DNA of 64,000 nucleotides, taken from Candidatus Trichorickettsia mobilis. Lineage in GTDB: Bacteria; Pseudomonadota; Alphaproteobacteria; Rickettsiales; Rickettsiaceae. Shown in pieces: positions 1-9,272 of this stretch. The position numbers and the translations under genes were made by a program. The notes under the pieces were generated by a model. It searched no databases. It was not told the origin of the DNA and worked only from the letters and a program-made list of their open reading frames with translations. Position 1 is the first letter of the stretch; each line of letters starts with the position of its first letter. The stretch spans positions 496,001 to 560,000 of the forward strand of contig NZ_CP112932.1 in the NCBI RefSeq assembly GCF_034366785.1. Direction: 5' to 3'.

Positions 1-258
1 TGATTCGCTATCAAATTTTTGTTTAGCGTCATTAAAAGCAGCAACTACCAAATCTTCTAAAATCTCTTTTTCTTCTTCTTTAATAAGAGATTTATCAATA
101 TGTACCATTAAGCATTCTCCACGACCGTTGATCTTGATCGCTACCAACCCTCCGCCGGATTTTCCCTCATACTCTTTACCAGCCATCTGCTCTTGCATTT
201 CCTGCATTTTCTTTTGCATAGTTTGCGCTTGTTTTACAAATTGATTTAAATTAACCAT
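1..258 (-). CDS. ybaB: YbaB/EbfC family nucleoid-associated protein (3' end beyond window)
   Basis: Small DNA-binding, nucleoid-associated protein of the YbaB/EbfC family. The reading frame stays open from an ATG at 258 to the left edge, giving 86 codons. The translation begins [20 protein letters not shown] and continues through a Gly-rich [16 protein letters not shown] stretch, both typical of the family: an N-terminal Met/Gln-rich helix, then a beta-sheet core. It lies 17 bp downstream of the dnaX tail, the usual dnaX-ybaB(-recR) order. The C-terminus is missing only because the window ends. Confidence 0.9.
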   Translation of the reverse strand, partial: MVNLNQFVKQAQTMQKKMQEMQEQMAGKEYEGKSGGGLVAIKINGRGECLMVHIDKSLIKEEEKEILEDLVVAAFNDAKQKFDSES

Positions 259-275
259 AAATTATCTACCCTACT

Positions 276-627
276 TTATTTGAACGAATTTAGTAATATG
301 TCTGTGACCTCAACCGATCTAAAATGGCTAGTAATTAACCCCCATTCACGACCTAATTTTATTTCATTAACTAATTGATCTCTTAGTGTCAATATTTCTA
401 GCTGTATAGTAATACCAACATCCCATTGTTTTCCTGTCCATGCGAATAGTAATTGACGAAGCTGACTTAGTAAACCATGTTTCACACTTTTTATTGCTAT
501 CTCAAACTTTAGATCATCAAAATACTTAATTTCCGCTTGATTTAATAGAAAATAATAAATTTCTATTTCATTTTGTTCATACAGAAATACTAAGAAATCT
601 GCTATTCTATAATCAGTAGTTTTTTGT
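276..627 (-). other. dnaX: dnaX C-terminal segment in the +1 frame
   Basis: Continuation of DnaX after the frameshift. The +1 frame reads without stops from about 640 down to TAA at 276-278 and gives about 115 residues, including RIADFLVFLYEQNEIEIYYF and, near the end, SVEVTDILLNSF. This resembles the C-terminal domain that follows the ATPase core in rickettsial DnaX. It has no convincing start codon or ribosome-binding site of its own; the first ATG in frame lies at 485, well inside the domain. It is therefore either translated by frameshifting or lost. Confidence 0.7.
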
Positions 628-1797
628 TCAGCGCCTGGGCAAACCTTCCTGACTGATCAAATCTTCAGCCTTAGGTAAAGTTTGTGCGTAAATCGCCTTA
701 ATTATTAACATCTCAGTAGTAATGAGTAAATTATGTGCTGATCTTATATCTTGCAAGCCATTGTTAAATATCTGCCACATAATGGTAAGTTGAGATAAAC
801 TAACATCGGTTAATATGTTGGTAATATCTTGCTGGTAGGACTCATATAAAGGACTAGAATAATTCTTGAGCATTTTATGCTTACAACAATAGGCAATTAA
901 ATCACTGATCGAGGCAATTAATTTTTCTAAATCCATAGATTTATTATACAAACACTCTACTAATTCTAATGCTCCACCTAAATCATGTAGCAAAATTTTT
1001 TGCAAAATCTTGATTACACTATGCGTAGTAACTAATCCTAGCATCTGATTGATCATGGCAGCATCAATTGACTGAAGCTGTTTGCCATCAACTAAATTTG
1101 CCGCTTGATCTAATATGGTAATCGCATCTCTGGCAGAACCTTCTGCCAAATGCGCTATTGTATTTACTGCTTCTTGTGATAAATGCAAATTTTCCTGTTT
1201 TATAATTTGTTGTAGCAGCTGTTGTATTTCATTAAAAGTAAACCGACGTAAATCATATCTCTGACATCTTGAAATAATAGTAAGTGGAATTTTTTGCACT
1301 TCAGTAGTAGCAAAAATAAAAATAACATGTGTCGGAGGTTCTTCCAATATCTTAAGCAAAGCACTAAAAGCACTTTTAGACAGCATATGTACTTCATCAA
1401 TAATAAATACTTTATACTTGGCAAGTAGAGGTTTGTATTCACTACTATTTATTATTTCTCGTATATCATCAACACTTGTTCTGCTTGCGGCATCAATCTC
1501 GATAATATCCGGGTGCGTATTATTTAAAAATCCCTGACAATTCTGGCAACGACCACAAGGTACTACCTGCTCTTGTTCCACCATTTGAGCAGTACAGTTA
1601 ATTGTTTTAGCAATAATCCGTGCTGAACTGGTTTTGCCTACTCCTCTAATACCCGTTAGTAAATAGCTTTGAGCAAGGCGATTATGTTGAATGGCATAAC
1701 TTAAAATTTTAGTTAAGGCGCCTTGAGCAAAAAGTTCGGTAAATTTTGTTGGTCGATATTTTTTAGCAAGAGAAATGTATGATGTAAATGTAATCAT
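628..1797 (-). CDS. dnaX: DNA polymerase III subunit gamma/tau, N-terminal part (frameshifted)
   Basis: Clamp-loader ATPase of the replicative DNA polymerase. Visible are the Walker A loop around residues 49-56 (TGIRGVGKT), a four-Cys zinc site (C68, C81, C84, C87), Walker B DEVH near 134-137 and the sensor segment ISRCQR. The frame ends after 389 residues with a non-homologous tail (EGLPRR). The tau-type C-terminal segment continues immediately in the +1 frame (276-627), so together they would give about 500 residues. The shift must occur between a stop in the +1 frame near the ATTTGA and the TGA at 628-630, in a stretch containing CCC AGG CGC TGA. This could be a real mutation, a sequencing error or programmed frameshifting. 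The SRP RNA gene lies directly upstream and ybaB downstream. Confidence 0.9.
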   Translation of the reverse strand: MITFTSYISLAKKYRPTKFTELFAQGALTKILSYAIQHNRLAQSYLLTGIRGVGKTSSARIIAKTINCTAQMVEQEQVVPCGRCQNCQGFLNNTHPDIIEIDAASRTSVDDIREIINSSEYKPLLAKYKVFIIDEVHMLSKSAFSALLKILEEPPTHVIFIFATTEVQKIPLTIISRCQRYDLRRFTFNEIQQLLQQIIKQENLHLSQEAVNTIAHLAEGSARDAITILDQAANLVDGKQLQSIDAAMINQMLGLVTTHSVIKILQKILLHDLGGALELVECLYNKSMDLEKLIASISDLIAYCCKHKMLKNYSSPLYESYQQDITNILTDVSLSQLTIMWQIFNNGLQDIRSAHNLLITTEMLIIKAIYAQTLPKAEDLISQEGLPRR

Positions 1798-1810
1798 AGG
1801 ATTTTAGTAA

Positions 1811-1893
1811 CGCTAGCAGCGACCCACTAATTTTATTTTGGCTGCTTTCTTTCGAACCTGACCACCTGAACAAAGCTCATGCCCGCCACTAGC
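1811..1893 (-). ncRNA. ffs: Signal recognition particle RNA (4.5S/ffs-like)
   Basis: On the minus strand this stretch carries the conserved SRP RNA core GGTCAGG-TTCGAAAG-AAAGCAGCC, which matches the bacterial 4.5S SRP domain (GGUCAGG...GGAAGCAGCC, Ffh binding). The outer arms GCTAGTGGCG and CGCTGCTAGC can pair with G-U wobbles and close the hairpin. The length is about 83 nt, like other short SRP RNAs. It lies between an intergenic space and dnaX, whose ATG is at 1797. The exact ends are estimated from the pairing. Confidence 0.82.
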
Positions 1894-2086
1894 AAATAAA
1901 AGATAGTCATTTTATGCTTAACAAGCAAGCGTAAACTAATAAATAATTGAATGTTATTAAGTATAAGGCTTAAACAAGAAGCTGTCTACTAATTATATAT
2001 TTTAAAAATTATTACTTTTGCAATATTTATGTGCTACGATAAACTTATAATTTTTATAATTTTAATTAAGCTGAGATTTATTTCAA

Positions 2087-2365
2087 ATGACTTTGATATT
2101 AGAATATATATTAATTTATCAAGAATTTTTAGGCTTTACTGCAGCAGCATTAGGCACCATTTCCTTTGTGCCACAAGTTATCAAAATATGGAAATCCCGT
2201 TCCGTAAAAGATATCTCATTTACAATGTATATAATTTATTGGATTAGTCTAATATTATGGTTAAGCTACGCAATAATCATAAAATCAATACCTCTTATCG
2301 CAGCAGAACTATCAACTCTCATTTTGGTTTCTATGATTTTGATAATGAAGTACTTATGGAAGTAA
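2087..2365 (+). CDS. SemiSWEET-family small sugar transporter
   Basis: A 92-residue integral membrane protein with three hydrophobic segments, at about residues 12-30, 42-65 and 68-90. The first holds the PQ-loop signature SFVPQVIKIWKSRS followed by KDIS, characteristic of bacterial SemiSWEETs, which dimerise to make a passive sugar carrier. The substrate cannot be told from sequence. For a host-dependent bacterium with a transketolase gene, uptake of host sugar is plausible, but this is inference. Confidence 0.85.
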   Translation: MTLILEYILIYQEFLGFTAAALGTISFVPQVIKIWKSRSVKDISFTMYIIYWISLILWLSYAIIIKSIPLIAAELSTLILVSMILIMKYLWK

Positions 2366-2378
2366 ATATCAACAACAC

Positions 2379-3077
2379 TCATAAGCTATTCTTTATAGCC
2401 GTAGTTATACGAATAAAATCCATCACTACCGCTGTAAGTTCTTGATAATTTTCAACATTAATCAGCAAACCTTCTTTGTTAAACTTATCATATGCTTTTG
2501 AAATACTAATTTTCTTAGGCAATATAATCACACCAATATTACTCAACATCATTTGTAAAGGGACAAGACCTCGCCCACCGCCTAAGCCACCAGGAGAAGC
2601 AGAGCCTAGAGCTACTACTTTATTGTTGTAAACTCTATTAGCAGGTTCATTTTCTTCGTTACTCCTAGATACCCAATCTAAAGTGTTTTTTAACAACGGT
2701 GAGATTGAACTGTTATATTCTGGTGATGCAATAAAAATTGCATCATGGTCAGCAAATATTTTTTTAAGTGCAATAGCTTTTTTAGGTAGACCTTGTTTTG
2801 ATTCCAGATCGCCATCATAAATTGGTAATGGATAATCCTTTAAATTAATAAAGGTTACATCAGCTCCTGCAGCCTTAGCAATTTCAAAAGCATTATGTGC
2901 AAGCATTTTATTTACAGAATCTTTGCGAGCACTTCCTGCTAAGAATAGTAATTTAGGTTTATTGTGCATATGACTTGCCATATTTTTAGTATTATTTGTC
3001 TTTAATTTTTCTGCAGCCAAGGTAATATTAGAAAAAGTTATAACTAGTAGCAAAAACATTAAGTTGATAGTTTTCAT
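2379..3077 (-). CDS. NAD(P)H-dependent FMN reductase family protein with signal peptide
   Basis: A flavodoxin-like fold protein of 232 residues. Residues 1-21 form a signal peptide (MKTINLMFLLLVITFSNITL-AA). The mature part has the FMN phosphate loop FLAGSARKDSVN at about 45-56, then ASPEYNSSISPLLKNTLDW, typical of the NADPH-dependent FMN reductase family (ArsH/azoreductase/chromate-reductase relatives), and a Gly-rich GSASPGGLGGGRG loop. A predicted exported location is unusual, because family members are normally cytoplasmic. It is convergent with the SemiSWEET gene. The substrate is unknown. Confidence 0.82.
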   Translation of the reverse strand: MKTINLMFLLLVITFSNITLAAEKLKTNNTKNMASHMHNKPKLLFLAGSARKDSVNKMLAHNAFEIAKAAGADVTFINLKDYPLPIYDGDLESKQGLPKKAIALKKIFADHDAIFIASPEYNSSISPLLKNTLDWVSRSNEENEPANRVYNNKVVALGSASPGGLGGGRGLVPLQMMLSNIGVIILPKKISISKAYDKFNKEGLLINVENYQELTAVVMDFIRITTAIKNSL

Positions 3078-3186
3078 AATAATAAACCTTCAATATTGTA
3101 GCTGGGGTAAGATTAATATCCATAATTCGCAACTACTATAATTTCATGAAGTTTTATAATCAACCTTTTTAAATCAGAGCTAGGCA

Positions 3187-4443
3187 TTGCATACAAAATT
3201 TTATGGAGATCACACCAACAACATAAAGACTATCGAACCAGAATTTGTGAAGAAATTGAATAATAGATATGACGTAATTGTTATAGGCGCCGGTGCCGCT
3301 GGTTTAATGGCAGCAATTTATGCCGGTCAGAGAGGTAAGCGAACATTAATTATTGAACATACTAACAAAATTGGTGAAAAGATAAGGATATCCGGTGGCG
3401 GTAGATGTAACTTTACTAACTTGCATACCAGTAGCAGCAATTTTATTTGTCAAAATCCTCATTTTGTTAAATCCGCCCTTGCAGGCTATACTCAATATGA
3501 CTTTATAAATTTGGTTAAATCTTATAATATCGCCTATCATGAAAAAACTTTAGGACAATTATTCTGCGATGGCTCCTCAAAACAAATCATTGAGATGCTG
3601 TTGGATCTATGCAAAAAATACCAAGTTGAGATAAAGTTAACATGCAACATCAACGATGTTTTCAAAAGCGATTATTTTACGATAGATAGCAATCATGGTG
3701 TTTTTATAAGCAATGCTCTGATCATTGCTACTGGTGGATTATCAATTCCTAAAATAGGAGCTAGTGATTTTGGTTATCGTATAGCAGAGAAATTTGGACT
3801 TAAAATTATTCCACGCAAACCAGCTCTAGTTCCACTAGTAGTCGCAGAAAAACAAAGAGAATTATTTATTAAATTGAGCGGAATTTCAAATTATTCAATA
3901 GTAACTTATAAACACACTAGTTTTACTGAAAATATTTTGTTTACTCATAAAGGCTTAAGTGGGCCAGCAATTTTACAAATTTCATCATATTTAAACCAAC
4001 TAGCAGACGAAGAAATTTCTATTAATTTGCTCCCAAACTTTGACCTAGAACAAGCATTGGTTAAAGATAAAAACAACAAACAGACTCTCGCTAATTATCT
4101 AAAAAACCACCTTACAAACCGTTTGGTTGATAGTTTAGCTTTATCAAATACTAATTTTAATAAAACTATTACTAATCTTAAAAAGGAACAATTATTACTT
4201 ATTGCAAAATCATTACATAATTTTCAAGTACTAATAAGTGAGAGTGAAGGCTACCAAAAAGCTGAAGTTACTTCTGGCGGAGTTGACACTAACGAATTAT
4301 CTTCAAAAACTATGGAATCCATTAAAATTCCAAACTTATTTTTTATAGGAGAAGTAGTAGATGTAACTGGCTGGCTTGGTGGCTATAACTTTCAATGGGC
4401 ATGGTCATCAGGTTTTGCTGCTGGAAACAACGTTACTAATTAA
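3187..4443 (+). CDS. HI0933-family FAD-dependent oxidoreductase (YhiN-like)
   Basis: Flavoprotein of the BaiN/HI0933 family. The N-terminal Rossmann motif VIVIGAGAAGLMAAIYAGQR is followed by the family hallmark ISGGGRCNFTN, and a second FAD-contact motif, FFIGEVVDVTGWLGGYNFQWA, lies near the C-terminus. The physiological reaction is not well defined for the family. The start is uncertain: the longest frame begins with TTG at 3187, and GTG at 3247 would give a protein starting close before the dinucleotide fold, nearer the usual family length of about 390-400 residues. Confidence 0.85.
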   Translation: MHTKFYGDHTNNIKTIEPEFVKKLNNRYDVIVIGAGAAGLMAAIYAGQRGKRTLIIEHTNKIGEKIRISGGGRCNFTNLHTSSSNFICQNPHFVKSALAGYTQYDFINLVKSYNIAYHEKTLGQLFCDGSSKQIIEMLLDLCKKYQVEIKLTCNINDVFKSDYFTIDSNHGVFISNALIIATGGLSIPKIGASDFGYRIAEKFGLKIIPRKPALVPLVVAEKQRELFIKLSGISNYSIVTYKHTSFTENILFTHKGLSGPAILQISSYLNQLADEEISINLLPNFDLEQALVKDKNNKQTLANYLKNHLTNRLVDSLALSNTNFNKTITNLKKEQLLLIAKSLHNFQVLISESEGYQKAEVTSGGVDTNELSSKTMESIKIPNLFFIGEVVDVTGWLGGYNFQWAWSSGFAAGNNVTN

Positions 4444-4559
4444 CTGCATTATTTAGCCATCAAATATCTTATAACATTCACAAGTTTTTAAGTTTGAAGG
4501 TTAGTATACCACATACAAGACGTCATCACGAGCTGATACATCCCCACGAATTGCGGAGT

Positions 4560-4815
4560 CATTAATTAGAGAGTGTTCACTGAACCGAGTCAGTAAGATT
4601 CGTCTTGCTTGAGAGCTTTGTCCGAAGCAATCCAGTTTTACTGGATTGCTTCGGCTTCGTTGTGCTATGACGGTTTGACACAATTCATTGAACCATTTCT
4701 AATAAGGATTCTACAATTCGTGGTGATTCAGTTGCAGCTCGAGTAAGGAAGAGCCTAAAAAGACTGGATCAACCATGATTTGCTTCGATTTTTAACAAAA
4801 TCTCGCAATGACGTT
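4560..4815. repeat. Dispersed repeat with GAAGCAATCCAG hairpin; fills the 4444-5019 gap
   Basis: No convincing gene is visible in 4444-5019. The stretch holds a second family of dispersed repeats. A 15-bp perfect inverted repeat (CCGAAGCAATCCAGT, 4622-4636, with ACTGGATTGCTTCGG, 4640-4654; 3-nt loop) lies inside a segment starting with a gtgttcact...gagtcag motif. A second piece ends in TTTTTAACAAAATCTCGCAA. The same pieces recur at 19.4-19.75, 20.4-20.64, 27.93-28.1, 34.14-34.31 and 63.74-63.85 kb. Short open frames here are translations of the repeat. Confidence 0.65.
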
Positions 4816-5019
4816 GGTTTTCGGCCTTGTAAGTCTTATATTAACGTTCAATTTTAAAAACTGTAAACAACGCTCGCGACTATAGAACAGGAATTTTGTA
4901 AGAGTGCAATAGAATTCTCTAGATTTAGCATATATTTCTACCTGAAACTGGTAACTAATAACAAAAGCATCAATTTTCAAATAGCTCGAATCTTACTTAA
5001 CTCTAAACTCATTGACCAT

Positions 5020-5235
5020 CTATTTAAGTTGAAGATTAATAGCAGAAAGCTTACCTCTATTATCTTCTGTGTCAAAACCTATACGTTGACCTTCATCAAG
5101 ACCACGAATTCCAGCACTTTCCACAGCTGATATATGCACAAACACGTCCTTGCTGCCATCTTCAGGCTGAATAAACCCAAAACCTTTTGCTGCGTTAAAC
5201 CACTTGACGTTACCTACTTTTTTAGCTGTACTCAT
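5020..5235 (-). CDS. cspA: Cold-shock-domain protein (CspA family)
   Basis: A 71-residue single cold-shock-domain protein. RNP1 (KGFGFIQPE, residues about 17-25) and RNP2 (DVFVHISAV, about 30-38) are both intact, and [12 protein letters not shown] is the family signature. It binds single-stranded RNA/DNA and works as an RNA chaperone in the cytoplasm. It is transcribed alone; the ~330 bp upstream (5236-5569) have no gene and end in a copy of the ~145-bp palindromic repeat. Confidence 0.95.
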   Translation of the reverse strand: MSTAKKVGNVKWFNAAKGFGFIQPEDGSKDVFVHISAVESAGIRGLDEGQRIGFDTEDNRGKLSAINLQLK

Positions 5236-5426
5236 AAAAAACCTTTTAAATATTGAGAGAATTATTGCTCTTAGTTTGGTAATCTAAGATCATAAGCAGA
5301 AACTAAAGCAAATAATCAATTTAAACAAGTTTTTTTATGCTACCACTGTCAAATAAGTTAATGTTAAACTAATAACAATTTATAATTAAAGGCAAGCTTA
5401 GGCATTGGGTACAAATTTTATAACGC

Positions 5427-5573
5427 TTAGAGCATCTTGAAAGTCCATCTAAGAGAGAAAGTTTTAGGAAAACGAAGTCGAGTACCGCAGTGTACTCTTT
5501 GTTTGTTGTAGAACGGAGATGAGTTTTGACGATAAAATCGCCTCTTAGACAAACGTATCAGACATGCTCTTAG
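5427..5573. repeat. ~145-bp palindromic repeat, copy 1
   Basis: Divergent copy of the dispersed palindrome found about eleven times in this window. Terminal arms TTAGAGCAT (5427-5435) and ATGCTCTTA (5564-5572) are inverted. The core shares AACGAAGTCGAGTACCGCAG and GAACGGAGATGAGTTTTGAC with the other copies. The right arm contains the stop codon of holC. Confidence 0.8.
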
Positions 5574-6052
5574 ATTGCAACCCAATTTCCATTAGCACTT
5601 TGGGTGTATATTTCAATAGTATAGCCAATATTTGCTAAACTTGTAGTAATTTTTTGAATATTAGCAGTAGCTTGTTGCTCTGTATCGCTATAAATTATAC
5701 AGATTCTGATAAATTTTAAAATACTATGATCCGCAATTTGAGCATCTAAGATTGCAGCAAATTGGCTAGCTACTGGCTCAACTAACATCAATACCGTAGC
5801 CTGATTTGGATTCATAAATTCATCCGTGATATAAACTGGTTGCAAGTAGGGCAATGGATCAAGTTTACTACCGTGCGGGATAAACTGTTTTTGTGAGTAG
5901 GTCCATAATAATTTGTTTAAATGCTCTTGTTGATCAAGATTAGACATCAGCACCACTACTTTCAAATTGCTGTGGTAACATTTTTCCACTAAGATGCACA
6001 CTGTTTTTTCAATTGCATTATGCATAGTGTGATACACACTACATTGTGCCAT
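5570..6052 (-). CDS. holC: DNA polymerase III subunit chi
   Basis: A 160-residue HolC-like protein, accessory to the clamp loader (chi binds SSB and links it to the DNA polymerase III holoenzyme). The conserved features are an N-terminal alpha/beta segment, ...AIEKTVCILVEKCYHSNLKVVVL, and the central motif LNKLLWTYSQKQFIPHG, matching the family's LD..LWtf....FiPHg block. The C-terminal half is less conserved. The stop codon lies in the arm of a palindromic repeat, so the extreme C-terminus may have been altered by that insertion. Confidence 0.85.
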   Translation of the reverse strand: MAQCSVYHTMHNAIEKTVCILVEKCYHSNLKVVVLMSNLDQQEHLNKLLWTYSQKQFIPHGSKLDPLPYLQPVYITDEFMNPNQATVLMLVEPVASQFAAILDAQIADHSILKFIRICIIYSDTEQQATANIQKITTSLANIGYTIEIYTQSANGNWVAI

Positions 6053-6075
6053 AGTAACCTGGTTTAATTAAAAAT

Positions 6076-6951
6076 ATGTTAAAATGTAGTTATATTATAT
6101 TAATTTTCAACAATGAAAATAATATTCAAAAATTAGTAAAATCATTAGAAAACATTGTTGGTAGTTTTCGTCGTGAATTTATTTTTGTTGATGACGGCTC
6201 AACTGATAATTCATTAAAAATATTAAAACAAAGTATAGCTACCTTACCAAAAACAACAATTATTTTACAACAAAATATTGGCCCAGCTCTAAGTCTTAAT
6301 AAAGCAATTAATTTAGTTGATGGTGATTATGTACATTTTGTACAAGGTTCCGAGATTTTGCAACCGGAATCTACTATCAAATTAATCAATAGTTGTGAAA
6401 CAATGGCTGCATCCGTTGCAATTGGACGAAGCTGCACTAGTTTCTCAGAAATTAAATCTTCTAATAGGCTTTCTAATATACAAGTTATACCTTGCCCAAT
6501 CAAAGAAATTTTAGAGTATAATCCGCAAACTTCACGTAATGTAGGATTGTCAGCTTCTTTAGTTAGACTTAAGCTATTAGAGCAAGTTAATGGAGCAGAT
6601 GACTTGGTGTATAATTGTAATATGTCTTTATCACTTAGATGTGCACAATATAGCAAATTCGCTTTTATTAATGAAGGGATCTCAATTACAGAAAATATTA
6701 CTAAATCTGAAGCTCAGTCGTTGTTTGAAGCTTATAATAATTTACGAGCAATTTTAAATTTTGTTCAAACTAATCCAGAATTTTGCCAGAGTTACAAATC
6801 AAGTTTACTACTGGCCTTAAGCTATGAACTTAAATCTATACAGGCTAAGTGTAATTATTACTGGAAGTATTTATTATCAAAGTGCTCCAACAATATTAGT
6901 TTAGAGCAAATTATAAATTATTACGAACAGGAATTAGCAAAATTATTATAA
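6076..6951 (+). CDS. Glycosyltransferase family 2 protein
   Basis: A GT-A-fold glycosyltransferase of 291 residues. The N-terminus has the nucleotide-binding strand SYIILIFNNENNIQKLVKSLE and the metal/nucleotide motif FIFVDDGSTDNSLKIL (residues about 35-50), followed by NIGPALSLNKAI and a D-G-D motif (VDGDYVHFVQ). The acceptor is unknown; cell-envelope glycan or O-antigen synthesis is the usual role. The C-terminal ~100 residues are not recognisable. It stands alone, divergent from holC. Confidence 0.85.
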   Translation: MLKCSYIILIFNNENNIQKLVKSLENIVGSFRREFIFVDDGSTDNSLKILKQSIATLPKTTIILQQNIGPALSLNKAINLVDGDYVHFVQGSEILQPESTIKLINSCETMAASVAIGRSCTSFSEIKSSNRLSNIQVIPCPIKEILEYNPQTSRNVGLSASLVRLKLLEQVNGADDLVYNCNMSLSLRCAQYSKFAFINEGISITENITKSEAQSLFEAYNNLRAILNFVQTNPEFCQSYKSSLLLALSYELKSIQAKCNYYWKYLLSKCSNNISLEQIINYYEQELAKLL

Positions 6952-6968
6952 AAAATTTATTACCTTCT

Positions 6969-6997
6969 CTTGAACTAAATTAAATTAAACATATATA
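6969..6997 (+). promoter_or_regulatory. Candidate heat-shock (sigma-32) promoter of groESL
   Basis: CTTGAAC (6969-6975) followed after 14 bp by CATATATA (6990-6997) resembles the RpoH promoter pattern (CTTGAA, 13-15 bp, CCCATxT), 32 bp before the groES ATG. No CIRCE inverted repeat is visible here, so sigma-32 control is the better reading. The assignment rests on pattern only. Confidence 0.4.
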
Positions 6998-7028
6998 GGT
7001 TAGTACATAAATAACATGGAGGTTCAAA

Positions 7029-7316
7029 ATGAAGTTTACGCCACTGCATGATAGAATTGCAATTGAAGCAATGCTGCAAGAAGAAAAAACCGCTGGCGGT
7101 ATCATTATTCCTGATACTGCTAAGGAAAAACCAATGCGCGGTAAAGTAGTAGCTGTTGGTAAAGGTATAAGAAGAGAAAACGGTACCATCGATCCACTGG
7201 AAGTGAAAATTGGAGATCAAGTACTATATGGCAAATGGGCCGGTACTGAAGTAGAAATTGACGGTAAAAAACTGATTATTATGAAAGAATCAGATATAAT
7301 GGGCATTATTGGTTAA
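7029..7316 (+). CDS. groES: Co-chaperonin GroES
   Basis: A 95-residue chaperonin-10 subunit that caps GroEL. The N-terminal [12 protein letters not shown], mobile loop [18 protein letters not shown] (residues about 18-35) and C-terminal [15 protein letters not shown] are all canonical, and the length is normal. GGAGG lies 6 bp ahead of the ATG. It is followed by groEL after 22 bp, forming the classic operon. Confidence 0.98.
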   Translation: MKFTPLHDRIAIEAMLQEEKTAGGIIIPDTAKEKPMRGKVVAVGKGIRRENGTIDPLEVKIGDQVLYGKWAGTEVEIDGKKLIIMKESDIMGIIG

Positions 7317-7338
7317 ATTTCATTAAGGAGAATTAAGT

Positions 7339-9009
7339 ATGAGTGGAAAAAAAATTATATATAATACTAAAGCACGTGAAGAAATGCTACGTGGTGTAGA
7401 TATTCTAGCAGACAGCGTAAAGGTAACTTTAGGACCTAAAGGTCGTAATGTTGCTATAGAACAGTCTTTTGGAGCACCAAAAATAACTAAAGATGGTGTT
7501 ACTGTTGCTAAAGCAATTGAACTTAAAGATAAAGCTCAAAATCTAGGAGCGCAATTAATAAGATCAGTTGCCAGTAAAACTGCTGATGTAGCTGGTGATG
7601 GCACTACTACTGCTACAGTATTAGCTCAAGCAATTACTAGAGAAGGTAATAAAGCTGTGGCAGCTGGTTTCAATCCAATGGATTTAAAACGTGGTATTGA
7701 TATGGCAACCCATGCTGTTATTGAAGATATAAAAAAAGCTAGCAAAAAAATTAGTAGTCAGGAAGAAATAGCTCAAGTTGGCACTATTTCTTCTAATGGT
7801 GACAAAGAAATTGGCGAACAAATTGCCAAAGCCATGGAAAAAGTAGGGAAAGAAGGGGTTATTACTGTCGAAGAAGCAAAAAATTTTGGTTTTGAGGTTG
7901 AAGTAGTAGAAGGCATGATGTTTGATAGAGGCTATCTATCACCGTATTTTGTTACTAATGCAGAAAAAATGATAGCTGAACTAGAAAATCCTTATATTTT
8001 ATTATTTGAGAAAAAATTATCAGGTTTACAACCAATGTTACCGGTGCTAGAAGCAGTGGTACAATCTGGTCGTCCTCTACTAGTAATCGCAGAAGATGTT
8101 GAAGGAGAAGCTTTGGCAACATTAGTAGTAAATAAACTACGTGGTGGATTAAAAGTTGCAGCAGTAAAAGCGCCAGGTTTTGGTGATAGAAGAAAAGCAA
8201 TGCTAGACGATATTGCTATACTTACCGGAGGTCAGGTAATTAGTGAAGACCTAGGTATGAAACTTGAAAATATCAATATCAAGATGCTTGGTACTGCTAA
8301 AAAAGTTACTATTTCTAAAGAAAATACTGTGATTATTGATGGAGCCGGTAATAAAGCTGACATTGAAGCTCGTTGTTCACAAATACGTAACCAAGCAGAA
8401 GAATCTACTTCTGATTATGATAAAGAAAAATTACAAGAACGTCTGGCAAAACTTGCTGGTGGCATTGCAGTATTAAAAGTTGGTGGAGCAACAGAAGTTG
8501 AAGTTAAGGAAAGAAAAGATCGGGTAGAAGATGCACTAAATGCTACTAGAGCTGCAGTAGAAGAAGGCGTTGTTGCCGGTGGTGGTGTCACTTTATTTTA
8601 TGCTGCTAAAGTACTGGATACACTAAAAGGCGCAAATGACGATCAACAAGCCGGTATTAATATAGTAAAGAAGGCATTGCAAGCTCCTGTAAGACAAATT
8701 GCTGAGAATGCTGGTGTTGATGGTGCTATCGTCGTTGGAAAATTAAGTGAAAGTAAAGACAAGCATTTTGGTTTTAATGCTCAGGATATGGCTTATACTG
8801 ATATGCTTAAAGCAGGAATCATTGATCCGACTAAAGTAGTACGTACAGCTTTACAAGATGCAGCTTCCGTTGCTTCATTAATTATTACTACTGAAGCACT
8901 AATTATCGACGAACCATCTGATAAAGATGAATCAGCTATGCCTGGAGGTCGTGGTATGGGCGGCGGTATGGGCGGCATGGGTGGTATGGGCGGCGGTATG
9001 GACTTCTAA
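7339..9009 (+). CDS. groEL: Chaperonin GroEL
   Basis: A 556-residue chaperonin-60. It has the ATP-binding segments [10 protein letters not shown] (about 29-38) and [12 protein letters not shown] (about 86-97), the apical domain with [15 protein letters not shown], and the Gly-Gly-Met-rich tail ([13 protein letters not shown]) typical of bacterial GroEL. Full length and undamaged. An AGGAG box precedes the ATG. It folds cytoplasmic proteins and is usually abundant in intracellular symbionts. Confidence 0.98.
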   Translation: MSGKKIIYNTKAREEMLRGVDILADSVKVTLGPKGRNVAIEQSFGAPKITKDGVTVAKAIELKDKAQNLGAQLIRSVASKTADVAGDGTTTATVLAQAITREGNKAVAAGFNPMDLKRGIDMATHAVIEDIKKASKKISSQEEIAQVGTISSNGDKEIGEQIAKAMEKVGKEGVITVEEAKNFGFEVEVVEGMMFDRGYLSPYFVTNAEKMIAELENPYILLFEKKLSGLQPMLPVLEAVVQSGRPLLVIAEDVEGEALATLVVNKLRGGLKVAAVKAPGFGDRRKAMLDDIAILTGGQVISEDLGMKLENINIKMLGTAKKVTISKENTVIIDGAGNKADIEARCSQIRNQAEESTSDYDKEKLQERLAKLAGGIAVLKVGGATEVEVKERKDRVEDALNATRAAVEEGVVAGGGVTLFYAAKVLDTLKGANDDQQAGINIVKKALQAPVRQIAENAGVDGAIVVGKLSESKDKHFGFNAQDMAYTDMLKAGIIDPTKVVRTALQDAASVASLIITTEALIIDEPSDKDESAMPGGRGMGGGMGGMGGMGGGMDF

Positions 9010-9079
9010 GAAAAGTCGAATTGTTTTACCCAAAACTACTTAACAATTATTCACGTCAAGTTTAAAAGTTAATAAACAT

Positions 9080-9224
9080 TAGACCTCTTGCATAAACTAG
9101 AAGGTTACGGAATTTTTCAGACAAAAACGAAGTCGAGTACCGTAGCGTACCCTTGTTTGTTGCGGAACGGAGACGAGTTTTGACAACAAAATTACCAACC
9201 GGAATAGGTTATGCAAGAGGTCTA
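9080..9224. repeat. ~145-bp palindromic repeat, copy 2
   Basis: Well-preserved copy. The outer arms TAGACCTCTTGCATAA (9080-) and ATGCAAGAGGTCTA (-9224) are inverted. The inner part has ACGGAATTTTTCAGACAAAA and the complement-like ACAACAAAATTACC. One strand keeps a short frame (FVAERRRVLTTKLPTGIGYA) that is identical in the copy at 20253-20399. This is a translation of the repeat, not evidence for a gene. Confidence 0.9.
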
Positions 9225-9272
9225 TTGTATAGGTTCAGCAACTCTGGAACCAAGTTGCTGAACCTATACAAT
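9224..9272. terminator. Perfect 20-bp inverted repeat downstream of groEL
   Basis: ATTGTATAGGTTCAGCAACT (9224-9243) is repeated exactly in inverse at 9253-9272 with a 9-nt loop. It abuts the palindromic repeat. There is no U-run after it, so it may be a processing or recombination structure rather than an intrinsic terminator. The rest of the 9010-9564 gap shows no gene. Confidence 0.45.

Noticed and set aside
4501-4980. Two 60-residue open frames on the minus strand
   Set aside because: They lie in dispersed repeat sequence, lack ribosome sites and have no protein-like pattern.
6952-7028. CIRCE element before groES
   Set aside because: No TTAGCACTC-N9-GAGTGCTAA-like inverted repeat is present.
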